64,000 nucleotides of DNA, taken from contig OZ005689.1 in the NCBI GenBank assembly GCA_963930775.1, positions 1,922,001 through 1,986,000 of the forward strand, written 5' to 3'. The translations under genes were made by a program, and so were the position numbers. The notes under the pieces are model-generated. The model was not told where the DNA came from, did not search any database, and worked only from the letters and a program-made list of their open reading frames with translations. The stretch comes from Cliona cf. orientalis. Taxonomy: Eukaryota; Porifera; Demospongiae; Clionaida; Clionaidae. Below, piece by piece: positions 1 through 10,363 of this stretch. Numbering within the stretch: the stretch's first letter is position 1; each line of letters opens with the position of its first letter.

Positions 1-811
1 GGGAAATTACTGTTCCGATAACTCAGGAGACACCCATCACTGATCATCCAGGTATAATGAAGTATCAATGGTATTTTTATGGATTTTAATGAAGTATTGT
101 AGGCACCATTGCGGATTATAATGAAGTATTGAGGGGACATGGCAATGAATAACGAGTATTGATGGGATAGCTCATCCAGGGTGTGGAGAAATTATTATCA
201 GTTTTATAGGGTAAAATGAGGATTTTGATTAATTTTATGGGATAAATCAGAAAATTGATTAGTATCGATGATGATTTTGTGAATTTTAAGTAGTATTTAG
301 GGTAGAAAATGCAAATGATCCCTTCCCCCACAGGGGTGTACGCCCATTATCTGGAATAGCCCAAGGAAATAGATCTACAGGCTGGCATACCAAAATGTTG
401 ATGGGTTGATTAATTTTCTTGATGCATTGGGGTATATACAGCTAGGTGAAGCTAGGTGACAACGAATTCTCGGATCTGGAGCCTGATTATCATGTACTAT
501 CCTTAATATCTTTAGATTAATCAATTATCAGTGTCAGAAAGCCTCATGCAGAAGCACTCTGGGGGAGCATGCATGCTTTAAGGCCCCCCCCCCCTAGCCC
601 TATATAGATGCATGGATATTGGCTGAAACACTACATGAGACCCTCACTTTAATTTGCAGAGCATTAATTTTTCTACCCTTGTATATTATGCAAGTAGGGA
701 AGGTTTGATGGTTCCTTGTATATGGTTTATGTCAGTGTATTATAGCTAAGTTCTTAATAAATAATTATTATTGGCTGCATGGCCTACACATTAACAAAAT
801 TAATTATTATA
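1..811. other. Intergenic, AT-rich, no gene seen
   Basis: I see no convincing exon here. The first 330 bases contain a degenerate short motif (AATGAAGTATT and variants) repeated several times. A C tract lies near 583-593. The small open frames lack conserved features. Confidence 0.5.
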
Positions 812-1423
812 TACCGTATAGCTCCAAATTTTCGTGGCACAATATTTTCGTGAATTTCGTGATTTGACTTCTGATCACGAAAATTTTCCTCACGAAAATT
901 TAGTATTATTGTGGGCGTGGCCACGTTCTGCATAGCCTTGGCCCAACATCTACGTATGCGATACTAGTGAACGTGTGAACTGTCTGAAACGAAGTGTTAA
1001 ATCGCTGCTAACGATGTACAGACTCTGTACGTTTACTTTCAGGAAAGGAGCAAAAGTTCCTACCAAATCCGCAATGATCTTTGTCCAACACGACAATTTC
1101 CTTCTTGTATCGAATACGCCAGCAACCACGTTGAAGAGATGGCCAAACGGACGACAGCAGAAGGCGCTAAAGGCATAAAAAAAAGGCCCGTATAAGTCTT
1201 GTCTAGTTTCTTTCTCTTCATACTAGCGTGCTAGTCCAATACCGAGCCACGTGCAATTGTGGGCGGGGCGACAACGTGAATTGTCCGCACAGGGGCCGAG
1301 ACACGGCAGTATTCACGAAAAAATGTGGCGATCACGAAATTTTTATCACGAAATTTTTCATTCATGGGATTTTCAGCAATTTCACGAAAATTTTGAACCA
1401 CGAAAATTTGGAGCTATACGGTA
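812..1423. mobile_element. Non-autonomous TIR element (MITE), CCGTATAGC family
   Basis: The left end reads TA-CCGTATAGCTCC at 812 and the right end is its exact reverse complement, finishing GGAGCTATACGG-TA at 1423. The TIR is at least 26 bp, and the flanking TA is the expected Tc1/mariner-type target. The interior carries many copies, in both orientations, of the subterminal motif CACGAAAATTTT. Small open frames inside show no transposase, so it would have to be moved in trans. Confidence 0.8.
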
Positions 1424-1716
1424 GTCATTGTTAATATTGCGACCAATTATGGCATTGTCAGTGAATTTAGCTTAAGCAACCACTATTATGATGTGCAGAT
1501 CATGCATGACATTGCAAAAATTATTGTGATATCGGGGAGTATAGTACAATATATAGCTAGGATCAAGCAACAAACACAGTGTGTTCTGGGGACTAAATAT
1601 GGTGGCCGAGAGAGACACATGTACACTCCATATGTCTACGACTGTATCACTGTTAAGTGATTCGAACTGTAAGTGGTTCAATCTCAACTGTGGGCAAACT
1701 CTATCATGGTACTGGT

Positions 1717-1948
1717 GACCCACTGTGGTCACCATGACAGAAATTGCCCATTGAAACTCCCACTTAGGGTGACCACTCACTCAGCAGTCTCTGATCATGC
1801 AAACATTTGTAAATAGGTTGCATGGGTGAAATTCCACAAATTGCAAGCCAAACCAAGTGTTGTGTCTGTCATTATCAAGGAACAGATGTTCCCTGCATGG
1901 CCAATATGCATGGCAAGCTAGTTAGTTCCTGACCTCTTGAAGCATTAA
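1717..1948. repeat. Direct duplication, copy 1 (partner at 2567-2790)
   Basis: The stretch from the CTGTGGTCACCATGACAG region to the TTCCTGACCTCTTGAAG region is repeated about 850 bp downstream, diverged but collinear. The MITE at 1954-2174 lies between the copies. No exon was recognised in either. Confidence 0.6.
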
Positions 1949-1953
1949 TATAT

Positions 1954-2174
1954 TACCGTATAGCCGGAAATATTGGCAGGAATTAAATTTGGCAGTTGAG
2001 CCCAAAATCGCTATTGGAAAAATAATGGCGGATTTAAATTTGGCGGTTCGGTACAGGATCACCATATGTATATATACGAGTAGGAAATTTTGGCGGATTT
2101 TAATTTGGTGGTTGTAATATGGACCGCCAAACTGCCAAATTAAATTCCCCGCCAAATTTTCTGGCTATACGGTA
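1954..2174. mobile_element. MITE, TA-CCGTATAGCC family
   Basis: The termini are TA-CCGTATAGCCGGAAA and its partner ending GGCTATACGG-TA, giving 221 bp with TA flanks. The interior is built from repeats of the TTTGGCGG / CCGCCAAA type. This is the same layout as the element at 812-1423 but with a different internal word, so it is a sister family and not a copy. Confidence 0.75.
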
Positions 2175-2566
2175 TTATAGATTGTTCTGGGAACATTAGT
2201 ACTGTAACATCTATGCAATCAGTGAAGTTAAGTGCATGGTGGAACCTGTCTGTAGTGGTCACCATGCCAGCCAAAAATTAGTGGCTATATGGCTGCTTTA
2301 AAGAGGTGTGTTAGGTATGGAGTTTTGCCACTTGGAGCTTGAACTACGTAATAAGCTTAAGGAGGTGGATGGCTGCCTTCCATATACGTGAATATTTCGA
2401 TGTTAAAATATTTTTGGACAGCATGGCTTGTGTGAAAATTAAAAGCACAAAATGCATGCGCAATATTAACGACAATGCGGTTTCCTACGGCTCTGTATAT
2501 TATATACCTAATCGTACAGAGTTGCATGACTTCCACCCCTTATTAAGATCTTCATACCTGACACTG

Positions 2567-2790
2567 TGGTCATTGACAACATGATAGAGATTGCCCACTG
2601 CCACTGAAAGTCCACTTATCATGATGACCACTCACTGAGTCAGCAGAGTGAAGTATGTAAACATTGGTCATATGAATGTGTGTTGGGTGAAATTCTACAA
2701 ACTATGAGCCAAGCCACTGTGTCTATCACTATCAAGGAGCAGATGTTCTCTGGTCAATAGATGTGGTAAATTCCCTGGCCACTTGAGAAA
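2567..2790. repeat. Direct duplication, copy 2 (partner at 1717-1948)
   Basis: Collinear with 1717-1948, sharing for example the GGGTGAAATTC and ATCAAGGA-CAGATGTTC segments with scattered differences. No gene recognised. Confidence 0.55.
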
Positions 2791-2825
2791 CATGTGCCAA
2801 CAAGCATAAAAACGATTGAATAGAA

Positions 2826-3149
2826 TTGAAGGATGAAGTAGGAATGGCAGGGTCAAAAACAAGATTTTTAGGGATAATCATATCCACTATACATCCCTAT
2901 GCTTGCTTTTCTCAATTGTTATGCACTTATTGATGTCGACTTGTTTGTGCTATCCTTTAGTGAGTGTTCTTGACTCGCATGCAGGAGAAAATATCCCCTA
3001 TGGCTCAGGATAGTCAGCTTTGATTCAGTCACATTACTTTTGCACCCCATGCTCAAAAAGCAAGCGTAGGGATGTTTAATGGATATGATTATCCGTACAA
3101 ATCTTGTCTGTGTACTTTTTGACCCTGCTATCCCTACTTCATCCTTCAA
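2826..3149. mobile_element. Inverted-repeat element, TTGAAGGATGAAGTAGG ends
   Basis: TTGAAGGATGAAGTAGG at 2826 matches the reverse complement of CCTACTTCATCCTTCAA ending at 3149. The inverted homology continues inward through the GGGATAATCATATCCA region for about 100 bp. A related end occurs at 52578, with a hairpin of the same family at 52923-53004. Confidence 0.65.
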
Positions 3150-3335
3150 CTTGCTCCGATGTCTTGCTGAAGTAAGCTCCGAAGCTTGGTCGAACTCGCT
3201 CACAAGCTTCGCTGAATTCAGCTCTGATGCTTCGCCGATGCTTTGCCGATGCTTCGCTGAAGTCACTTCTGAAGGTTCTGCAAAGTGTTCTCCGAACTCA
3301 TCCGAAGCTTTCCCCGATACTTCAGCTGTACATGT
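3150..3335. repeat. Degenerate tandem repeat, GCTTCGCTGAAGT-type
   Basis: About eight imperfect copies of a 15-24 bp word like GATGCTTCGCTGAAGTCA are strung together. Both strands stay open across it because the repeats lack stops, so the reading frames here are probably not genes. Confidence 0.55.
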
Positions 3336-3665
3336 ACACACATTTCAAGTATAATTTATCGTGCTAGCGCTGTTGTATGGTTACAGTCGCCTGGTACCTA
3401 CTCCTGCATTCAAGTAAATGTCATTAGTCTCTTCCCCAGACCCCACCCTCAAACATTTGGCCGGAAATTCACTGATTCAGGTATCCCCATCATGTAGTGT
3501 ATTATGGGGGTGGGGTCTGGGCTTCTCGGCTTCCATACATAAGGGGTAACTGGAATGTTAAAGCAGTGGCATGGTGTAATGGTGCATGCATGTCCTGGAG
3601 ATTCACGTCAGAATATTGTCATAATATGTTTGATGGTAGCTATAGTCATAATGCATCAAGTTTAC

Positions 3666-4680
3666 CAATTATTAACCCTCGGCGCATGCGCGAGGGTTAC
3701 GGTAGTCGTTCTGTGTGTGTGTCTGTCTGTTACCACGCTAGCTGCTACATACCTCGTTTACGAGTCCAAACTGCTGTGTTGCAAGGTTCCTTATGGCGTT
3801 CCGAACGCATGATTTGTGTGGATTTCGCAGAAAACGTTTTGTTCTCCAGTTTTGGCGTCATTTGCTGATTTAAGCTTCTTGACTTTCTCAACAAGCGGTA
3901 GCATGGACTTTACTTATAAATAGAACGTTGTATGTTGCGCGCTATATACGGTATAGATTATACGCATGCGCGCACGAGGGCTATGGTTAACGTTCGCCCA
4001 GCGAAGTTAGCCTCGAGCCTGGGTAGCTACCTTGGGCTACCAGCGAAGTGTGTATCATTGACGAGCTTACTTTTTTCAAAGGCCTTTCTGGTTACGAAGC
4101 GTCCTCTATTAATAGTTGGTTGTCTACCACGCTTGCTGCCACACCCCTCAAATTCATCATAATTATTATGCACAGGTAACTATAGTCATGCCAACCTAGG
4201 AAATGAATGCAGCACTAGTTTGCATGGCCTAATATTGTACTCTTGCCTGGTTGTGAGGCAAGTGCCATAAAACGCGCCGAGGGTTTTGGGCTCTAGGGAG
4301 CTCTAGTTGTAATAGTATTATAACTAGAGCTCTCTAGAGCCCAAAACCCTCGGCGCGTTGTATGGCACTTGTCTCACAATTAGGCAAGAATACAGTATTA
4401 GGCGATGCATGCAAACTACATTGACTCCCTAGGTTAGCACAAGTAGTTGCACATGCATTAGTTCTCCTATTTTGATCAATGAGGGGTGTGGCAGCAATCT
4501 AGCTACGCTCGCTCTAGCATCTATGCATGGTTTGCCCAGTGAAGCGTGTTTGGAACGCAATAAGGAATGTTATAACACCGCCGTTTGGACTCGCAAACGA
4601 GGTAAGTAACAGTTAGCGTGGTAACAGACAGACACACAGAATGACTACAGTAACCCTCGCGCATGCGCCGAGGGTTAATG
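3666..4680. mobile_element. Nested foldback element, TAACCCTCGGCGC ends
   Basis: The outer arms (about 3666-3810 and 4537-4680) are inverted copies starting TTAACCCTCGGCGCATGCGC. Inside lies a second near-perfect palindrome (about 4190-4440) whose arms contain the word GCCGAGGGTTTTGGGCTC. The paralogous segment at 33600-33800 reads straight through the junction without the element (an empty site), which proves insertion. There is no transposase frame. The CG-rich end resembles the ACCCCGCGCGCATGCGC repeats at 7986, 51772 and 56588. Confidence 0.75.
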
Positions 4681-4691
4681 ACCTCTACATG

Positions 4692-4897
4692 TATACCGTA
4701 TAGTGGGAAAATTTTGACGGAGAAAACTTTTGTGGATTGGTAGGAACGGAGCATTTCACGGAGAAAATTTTTGCGGAATATTAAACTGATTACATAATGG
4801 CCGTGGCATGCCTAAAATTTGTGGAGAAAACTTTCGCAGGTGGTGGTAAAATTGCGAAATTTGTGAAGATTTTCTCCCTCGAAAGTTTCTGGTATGT
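4692..4897. mobile_element. MITE, TA-CCGTATAGTGGG family, decayed right end
   Basis: It begins TA-CCGTATAGTGGGAAAATTTT just after the foldback element and is filled with GGAGAAAACTTT-like words. The right end, near 4890-4897, is degenerate. The paralogous segment at 33770-33805 lacks it, so it is an insertion immediately upstream of the CARD exon. It may have supplied some 5' sequence of the adjacent gene. Confidence 0.6.
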
Positions 4898-4909
4898 ACT
4901 GTACTTGAT

Positions 4910-7900
4910 ATGGCTACAGGTCCTGATCAAGAAATAACTCCGGAAGAGAGGAGAGAATGGGGGAGGATTATTGCCACAGCTCTGCGGGATAATTACGTAC
5001 AGTTGATAAAAACCATCGATGTGCAAGAAGCTGCACATTGCCTTTTTGAAGCATGGATCGTAACAGATAACGAACATGAAATGGCTGTCACCACCGGATA
5101 TGAAAGTTCACAGACCAGAGCTGGCAAATTGATTGCGATATTGATTAAGAGAGTGGAGGCCAATCCACACCAATTTAAGGCAGTTTGTCAAGCCTTAGAG
5201 CAGGCAGGAGCAGAGTCAATTATTGATGAAATAAAAGGTATACACAATAAATTTTGAGAGTAGAAGGTTCAGTAAGCTTTATGATTTTTTTTAATAGCTG
5301 AAGTACAAAGAAAGAAAACATCGTCATCAAAGGGTAACATATTCAATATAATATGTGTGTACCGGGTATGTAGATCTAGCCCTGACCTGAATCTTCAGAG
5401 ATGGTGCAGTAGTAGCTACAGGTTTCCCCAATTCCCAAACCTAAGGAGCAACCATCCTATTATTGCCTGCTCAAATCCCAGCAAAGCTAGGGCAGAGCCA
5501 CTTGAAAACTAGGGGTGGTAAATAAGGCGTGATCAATACTTTTGCATGCAATGGCTTCTACATAAAATTCTTGATCTCTAGCTTATACTGGCAGTGGATG
5601 TTGATAATGAGCATTATTAAGAATGGTGTTAATATTATACAGCCACATCTGAAGGGAGTGGTGAGCAGCTCAAAATGCAGTGTGTGGGTGGATCTGATCA
5701 TTCCCCGCCACAATCTTCGGAGCTGCCCGGATGTTTTACCGAGACTGAGTTGGTGAGCTATATACATTATTATACTATAGGTATAGAGATAACATGAGTA
5801 CCGTAAATCTGGAAATTTTCGTTGTAAAAATATTTTCGTAGTCGATGGCGGCTACGAAACTTAATCTTACGAAAATTAGCATGCACTATTAACGCTAATG
5901 CGGTAAGGGGTCGTTCCTACGAAAATTTTTTTACACGAAAATTTATCATACGAAAGTTTCTTGACACGAAAATTTCCAGATCTACAGTATGTAAAATTTA
6001 ATATTGCCTCAATATGTTGTTAACTAACTGGTAGCAAACCTTCATGATCATCAGTGCAGCAGTATAATACATCCAAAATCCATCTAATCCATCTAATTAG
6101 ATGGATTTTGGATGTACTATACTGGGTAAGCGCCCATGAGCGCTTAAACAATAATTCACGATTTTGGGCTGCATGGGTGCTTATCCGGGATCAAAATTTC
6201 ATACGCTTGTATAGAAGCTGCTACAGTGGCCCTGGTGAAGGGGGGTGGCTAGCCACCTTATCCATCCCCCCCTCCCCCCCCCCCCCCCCCCCCCGGATCA
6301 GCCCCTGAATTGTAGACCGATTCCCAAACTTCCACCCATTATCATATGATTATTATTTGCAGAACATAGCTCCAAGTCCTCTTCACATTATCTGTGGTGC
6401 AATTCCAAAGGTAAGGATTGCTAGCTCAGATTCACATGACAGTGTAATAATGATAATATTGTAATATCTGCCATCATAATATCATGCTTGTAGGATACGA
6501 ACGAGGTCACTAGAAAGAAAAGAAAGGATGACCTGGCTGAGCTACAACGGCAACTAAATGAAGGTGCAAATTGTGGATGCAAAGATGAAGTAGGTCCCTG
6601 CTTCCAGTCCTTATGCAGTACCATATGCAAATGCATAGTAATGAGCATGGTCACGGTGTCACTGTTTAAGTTGTAAAACCACATCACTCACTCAAGATAA
6701 GCTGTGTAGTACAGTACAGCATAACATATAAGGGGCATCCCCAGCTTCCACCATCAAGGAGAGAAATCTGACGAACTTTGGCTGAATATTCAGTTCTTGT
6801 TCTCGACGAGGCCATGCAAAGCTTGGATCTGATTGGTCTATGCGTGTGCATGCAATTGCAATCGGCAGTTAAGAAAACCTTGGACCTGATTGATCAGTAC
6901 ACTAGCATAGCTTATATGGCTAGCTATAAGGCCAAACAAACTTAATTACTAGTTTCTCAGGCTTTCAAATTTCAAAACCCATGCGGGAGGCGGCTTTTTA
7001 TTTTATTTTTTAATGAAAAATGGGCGTGGCGATAATGGCCACGCCCATTTTCGCTAGTGCTGCACGTGGTGGATACACAAGCTAGTGCTGAAATGCAAGT
7101 ATTGAAGTTCAACCAGAGAGAATATCTAGCCTAACAATCAAGTTTAGCTTTCTATTTAGTAGAGAAAAGTTTCATCAGTTGTACTAACCTTGCAAGATGA
7201 CAAGATTTAGCCTGCAACAGATGACGTCATCATCTTTGAAGAAAATAGCTAGCTAGCTGCTGGCTAAATACCACTTTCACGGGGACTTCAGTTGTGAGAT
7301 GTCAACCAAACAGTCTCGAGATGCCAGAAAACAGTTAGTTTCATGAACTCTTTACCGTGTATATTCCAATTTTTGTCTGTTAATTAAATTAATTAGCACG
7401 TGACTGCTCACGTGAGAAATAAATAAAAAAGTCTTGCTTTCTCAAAATTTGATGCGGGCGGGCCTGAGAAACTATTAATTAACTTTGCTTGGCCTAACTA
7501 CAGCAAGTATAGTGATGTTGCATTCCTAGGCTTGTCATGTGACTGAAGCAGAGCTGCGATCTCATTCCTCAGTGCAGGCCATTTTCCTCTTTGCAATTGG
7601 AGGTGGGGTCTGGGTAGCCCCCCTCCCCCACCCCACCCCAGGCACCTCGATCTTTTCAACACACATGAGACTAAACTAGGGGACTGATAAAGAAATTCAA
7701 AATGGGTATGTAATTTTCACACACACTTGCAGGATGGCAACACACCTCTACACATTGCTACCAGCAGGGGAGATACTGAAGTGGTCTGTATTATCTTAAG
7801 TCATATCCAGCGCAACGGTCCAGTGGATGTTATCAATTATCGAAACAATGTAAGTCAGCCAGCTGCATGCATAGTAAAGTACTGTCATAATAATGCTGTA

Positions 7901-9791
7901 AAAGTGCATTCTCTCGCCAAATGATTTTTTGTTGGATGCTGCTTTAATTTGTTGTACCTAATTTCTTCTAAGATAATATAGTAATTACCCCGTGCTCATG
8001 TGCAAGGGGTAAAGTAGCCAGTTTTGTCTGTCGTTGTCTGTTGCTAGGACAAAAATCGCCAGATCTGGAGATCTAGGCATCTGAGCAACTCATAAATACA
8101 GCGTATCCATCAAAATCACCAATAAACTGGCTTCAGTATACTTTGAATCGTTTGGCAAGGCCCACAAGCATCGCAAATACTGCATTTTGTTGGTCAGCCT
8201 ATGGACACTACCCACTATTATGTGCTTTCTACTCATGTGCACAACCTGGCACAATATGTAGGTAAAGGTCGTCAACAGGCTGCTCGCATCATCGAGCTCT
8301 AGCTCTGACTATAGACACAAGGGCGGAGAACAGTTAGCCAAAGTGGGGGGGCTCAGACCTTTGACTGTGTACTGTGACAACCGTAAGGCTGTGGGCATAT
8401 GCCCACAGCCATCTAGGGGGATCTGGGGGCATGCTCCCCCAGAAAATTTTGGAAATTTCGACTGTCTGAGAGCGTTTCTGATGCAATCTGGCACCAGTTT
8501 TTGGACTGATTTTAGTAGCAATTTTTACTTTAGCACTCTTTGCAAACACCTAGAATTATGACAGAACTATGTTTCTATAATTTTGTAGTATGGGCAGGTG
8601 ATAAAATGGGGGGGCTCAGCCCCCTTTGTTTCCAAAGTGGGGGGGCTGAAGCCCCCCTGCCCCCCCTATTTCTCCGCCCCTGAGACATGGTCTGAGTTTT
8701 CAATGTCACGCAGCACGCAAGAAGGAGGGAGGGCCTGGTATCTAAAGTCATGTGTGTGATGTATCATGTAGAGAGACTAGGCCACTAGAGTGCAGCAAAA
8801 GTCGCTGAGATTTGAAGGGCTCTCGTTTCCAATGATCGAGAGGTATGGCCCAAACGCTTAATATTGCTGAGTGTAGCACGATCCTTTTAGTTCACAAACG
8901 AGTGGGGATCGAGCTGCTCGTATAGAAATTTAGCTCAGAACGGTAGCTTTGTTTTGTGGCCATTTGTTTTTGGTTTTAATGTGTACAACAATCGACATCA
9001 CGCACGTGAATTTAGCTAAGTGCTATCCACATCTATTACAACATATGTAGGAATTCCAGACCGTGTTACACATCAGTACAATGAACAACTTTCCCGGAGT
9101 GACATCCTTAGTGTGTGAGCAAATGAGCTGTACTTTTAACATGTCTGATAAGGTTAGCAATAATTACAATGATAAGATAATTATCATGAAAATTATTATG
9201 CTCTATTACTTTTAGGCAATGAGAACCCCTCTGCATTATGCTTGTTCTTCAGGCGTATTAGATTCAGTGAAGCCATTACTAAAGTGTTGCAGCAACGAAA
9301 GGTTTGTGAACGCAACTGACGAGAATGGGGACACTGCTCTACATCTTGCCACACGGAGTGGCTTCACAGAAATCATGAAGCTGCTACGAAAGAACAAAGC
9401 TGATCTTAAAATAACAAACCATGTAAGTATTATAATATTATAATCTACAAATTTTGATGCTAGTGCTGCATTCTTAGTCGGTAGAGGTGACTAACTACCA
9501 TTCAGGTGTATAAATGTTCTATACATGCAGGATAACAAATCGCCGATTGATATTGCACATGATTGTTTACCGTGGCACCCAAAACCATACAAAGTTTTAA
9601 CCAAACCAAAGTACGGTCGCATTTCACTGCCTTGGCCTAAGAGGAATGCCAGCAAAATGAGAAATAGCTCCAGCTCTTCTGGGATTTCCTCACGTAGATC
9701 TGAGTCTACAAACTCTGTCAGCTCATTTGCCTCAAAATCTTCTACATGTTCAGAAATTGCTAGATATAGCTCCAAGAGTAAAAAGACTTAA
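4910..9791 (+). CDS. CARD-coiled-coil-ankyrin protein, copy A (9 exons, 434 aa)
   Basis: Exons by splice signals and frame continuity: 4910-5237, 5298-5333, 5643-5752, 6363-6410, 6494-6589, 7733-7849, 9051-9152, 9216-9422, 9531-9791. They join without a stop to 434 codons. Residues about 25-107 fit a CARD (pattern AWIVTDNEHE, then RAGKLIAILIKRV). Residues 175-206 are basic and coiled-coil-like. Residues 207-360 hold ankyrin repeats (DGNTPLHIA, TPLHYACSSG, NGDTALHLATRSG). The tail is Ser-rich. Repeat order and spacing recall the IkB/Bcl-3 type, which would suggest a cytoplasmic adaptor or inhibitor; that is inference. The start is uncertain: copy B has no ATG there, and the CTACAG just inside could be an acceptor for an unseen upstream exon. 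It lies directly 5' of a type I receptor gene. Confidence 0.78.
5799..5989. mobile_element. MITE, TA-CCGTAAATCTGG family, in intron 3 of CARD-ANK A
   Basis: The ends TA-CCGTAAATCTGGAAATTTTC and CCAGATCTACAG-TA are inverted, 191 bp in total. The interior repeats ACGAAAATTT in both orientations, like the 812 element. A decayed relative, lacking clear ends, seems present near 2380-2520. Confidence 0.7.
6070..6115. repeat. Short hairpin, CATCCAAAATCCATCTA arms
   Basis: ACATCCAAAATCCATCTA and its inverse TAGATGGATTTTGGATGT are separated by only a few bases. It sits in an intron of CARD-ANK A. A lone arm-like word, GGATTTTGGATGCA, recurs at 35525. Confidence 0.5.
6950..7474. mobile_element. TIR element, TAGTTTCTCAGGC ends, in intron of CARD-ANK A
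   Basis: TAGTTTCTCAGGC at 6950 pairs with GCCTGAGAAACTA at 7474. Both flanks carry TTAATTA, consistent with a 7-8 bp target duplication (hAT-like). Copy B lacks it at the matching position (near 36655), so it inserted after the gene duplication or was lost there. The interior has a hairpin around TGGGCGTGGC. No transposase. Confidence 0.65.
7986..8300. mobile_element. Repeat of the ACCCCGCGC...GCATGCGCAAGGGGTAA family, truncated
   Basis: It starts TACCCCGTGCTCATGTGCAA and follows the 56588-56953 copy (words ATCGCCAGATCTGGAGATCT and GGTCGTCAACAGGCTGC) but ends before the usual terminal GCGCGGGGTATGTGCTC. It lies in an intron of CARD-ANK A. Confidence 0.6.
8319..8682. mobile_element. hAT-like MITE, CARGGGCGGAGAA ends
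   Basis: CAAGGGCGGAGAA at 8319 pairs with TTCTCCGCCCCTG at 8682. AGACA flanks both sides, suggesting a partial target duplication. The interior has a GGGCATATGCCC palindrome and short G tracts. The same family is at 46164-46562, inside a type II receptor intron. Confidence 0.65.
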
Positions 9792-10363
9792 TTCAGTGAA
9801 TAATGCTAATAACTATTAATTGTATTATTCTGTCTTATTATTATGCCTCAAAGATTGCTGATGATATCCCATGGCGCATGTACAATCATTGTGGTATCTT
9901 GATACATAATATAAAGCCTTTAAGGTGAAGGAAAAAGCTAAAATTAATGGTTGTGGACGGTAGCTAAGCAGAGATTTGGAGATGCCAGGCAACAATGGGC
10001 CAGGTCAGATAATATAGGAGGGCAGGTGCGCGTGGAACCTTGCAGGATTGGGAGGAACTGTTTTTTATAATTGTATGCCATGGGAACACCTGGATTGGAA
10101 AGAGCCTGCATGGGCAATAGTGACCATAATACTATTGTGCAAGGGATCATAGATACTATGATACCTGCGTGGACACACGTACACTAGGTGGCTATATATG
10201 GTCATGTGACTCACGTGATAAACATATTGACATTGTGTTAATTATATTATGTGTGTGTCTGTATCACATCATAATATTATGTACAATGTCATGAGATTAG
10301 TACATATTAGCTATTACATATTAAACTGAAAGTCAACAACCATAATACACTATAGCTGTCAAC
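9792..10363. other. Intergenic spacer conserved among three module copies
   Basis: No gene. The sequence (words GGGAGGAACTG, CATGGGAACACCTGGAT, AACTGAAAGTCAACAAC) recurs upstream of type I copies at 29700-30780 and 39300-40230. The three copies therefore arose by duplication of a block spanning the CARD-ANK 3' end and the receptor promoter. The last 40 bp before the receptor ATG are nearly identical in all three. Confidence 0.6.

Noticed and set aside
2919-3354. Open frames on both strands rich in ASE/SAK repeats
   Set aside because: They are translations of a degenerate tandem DNA repeat without stops.
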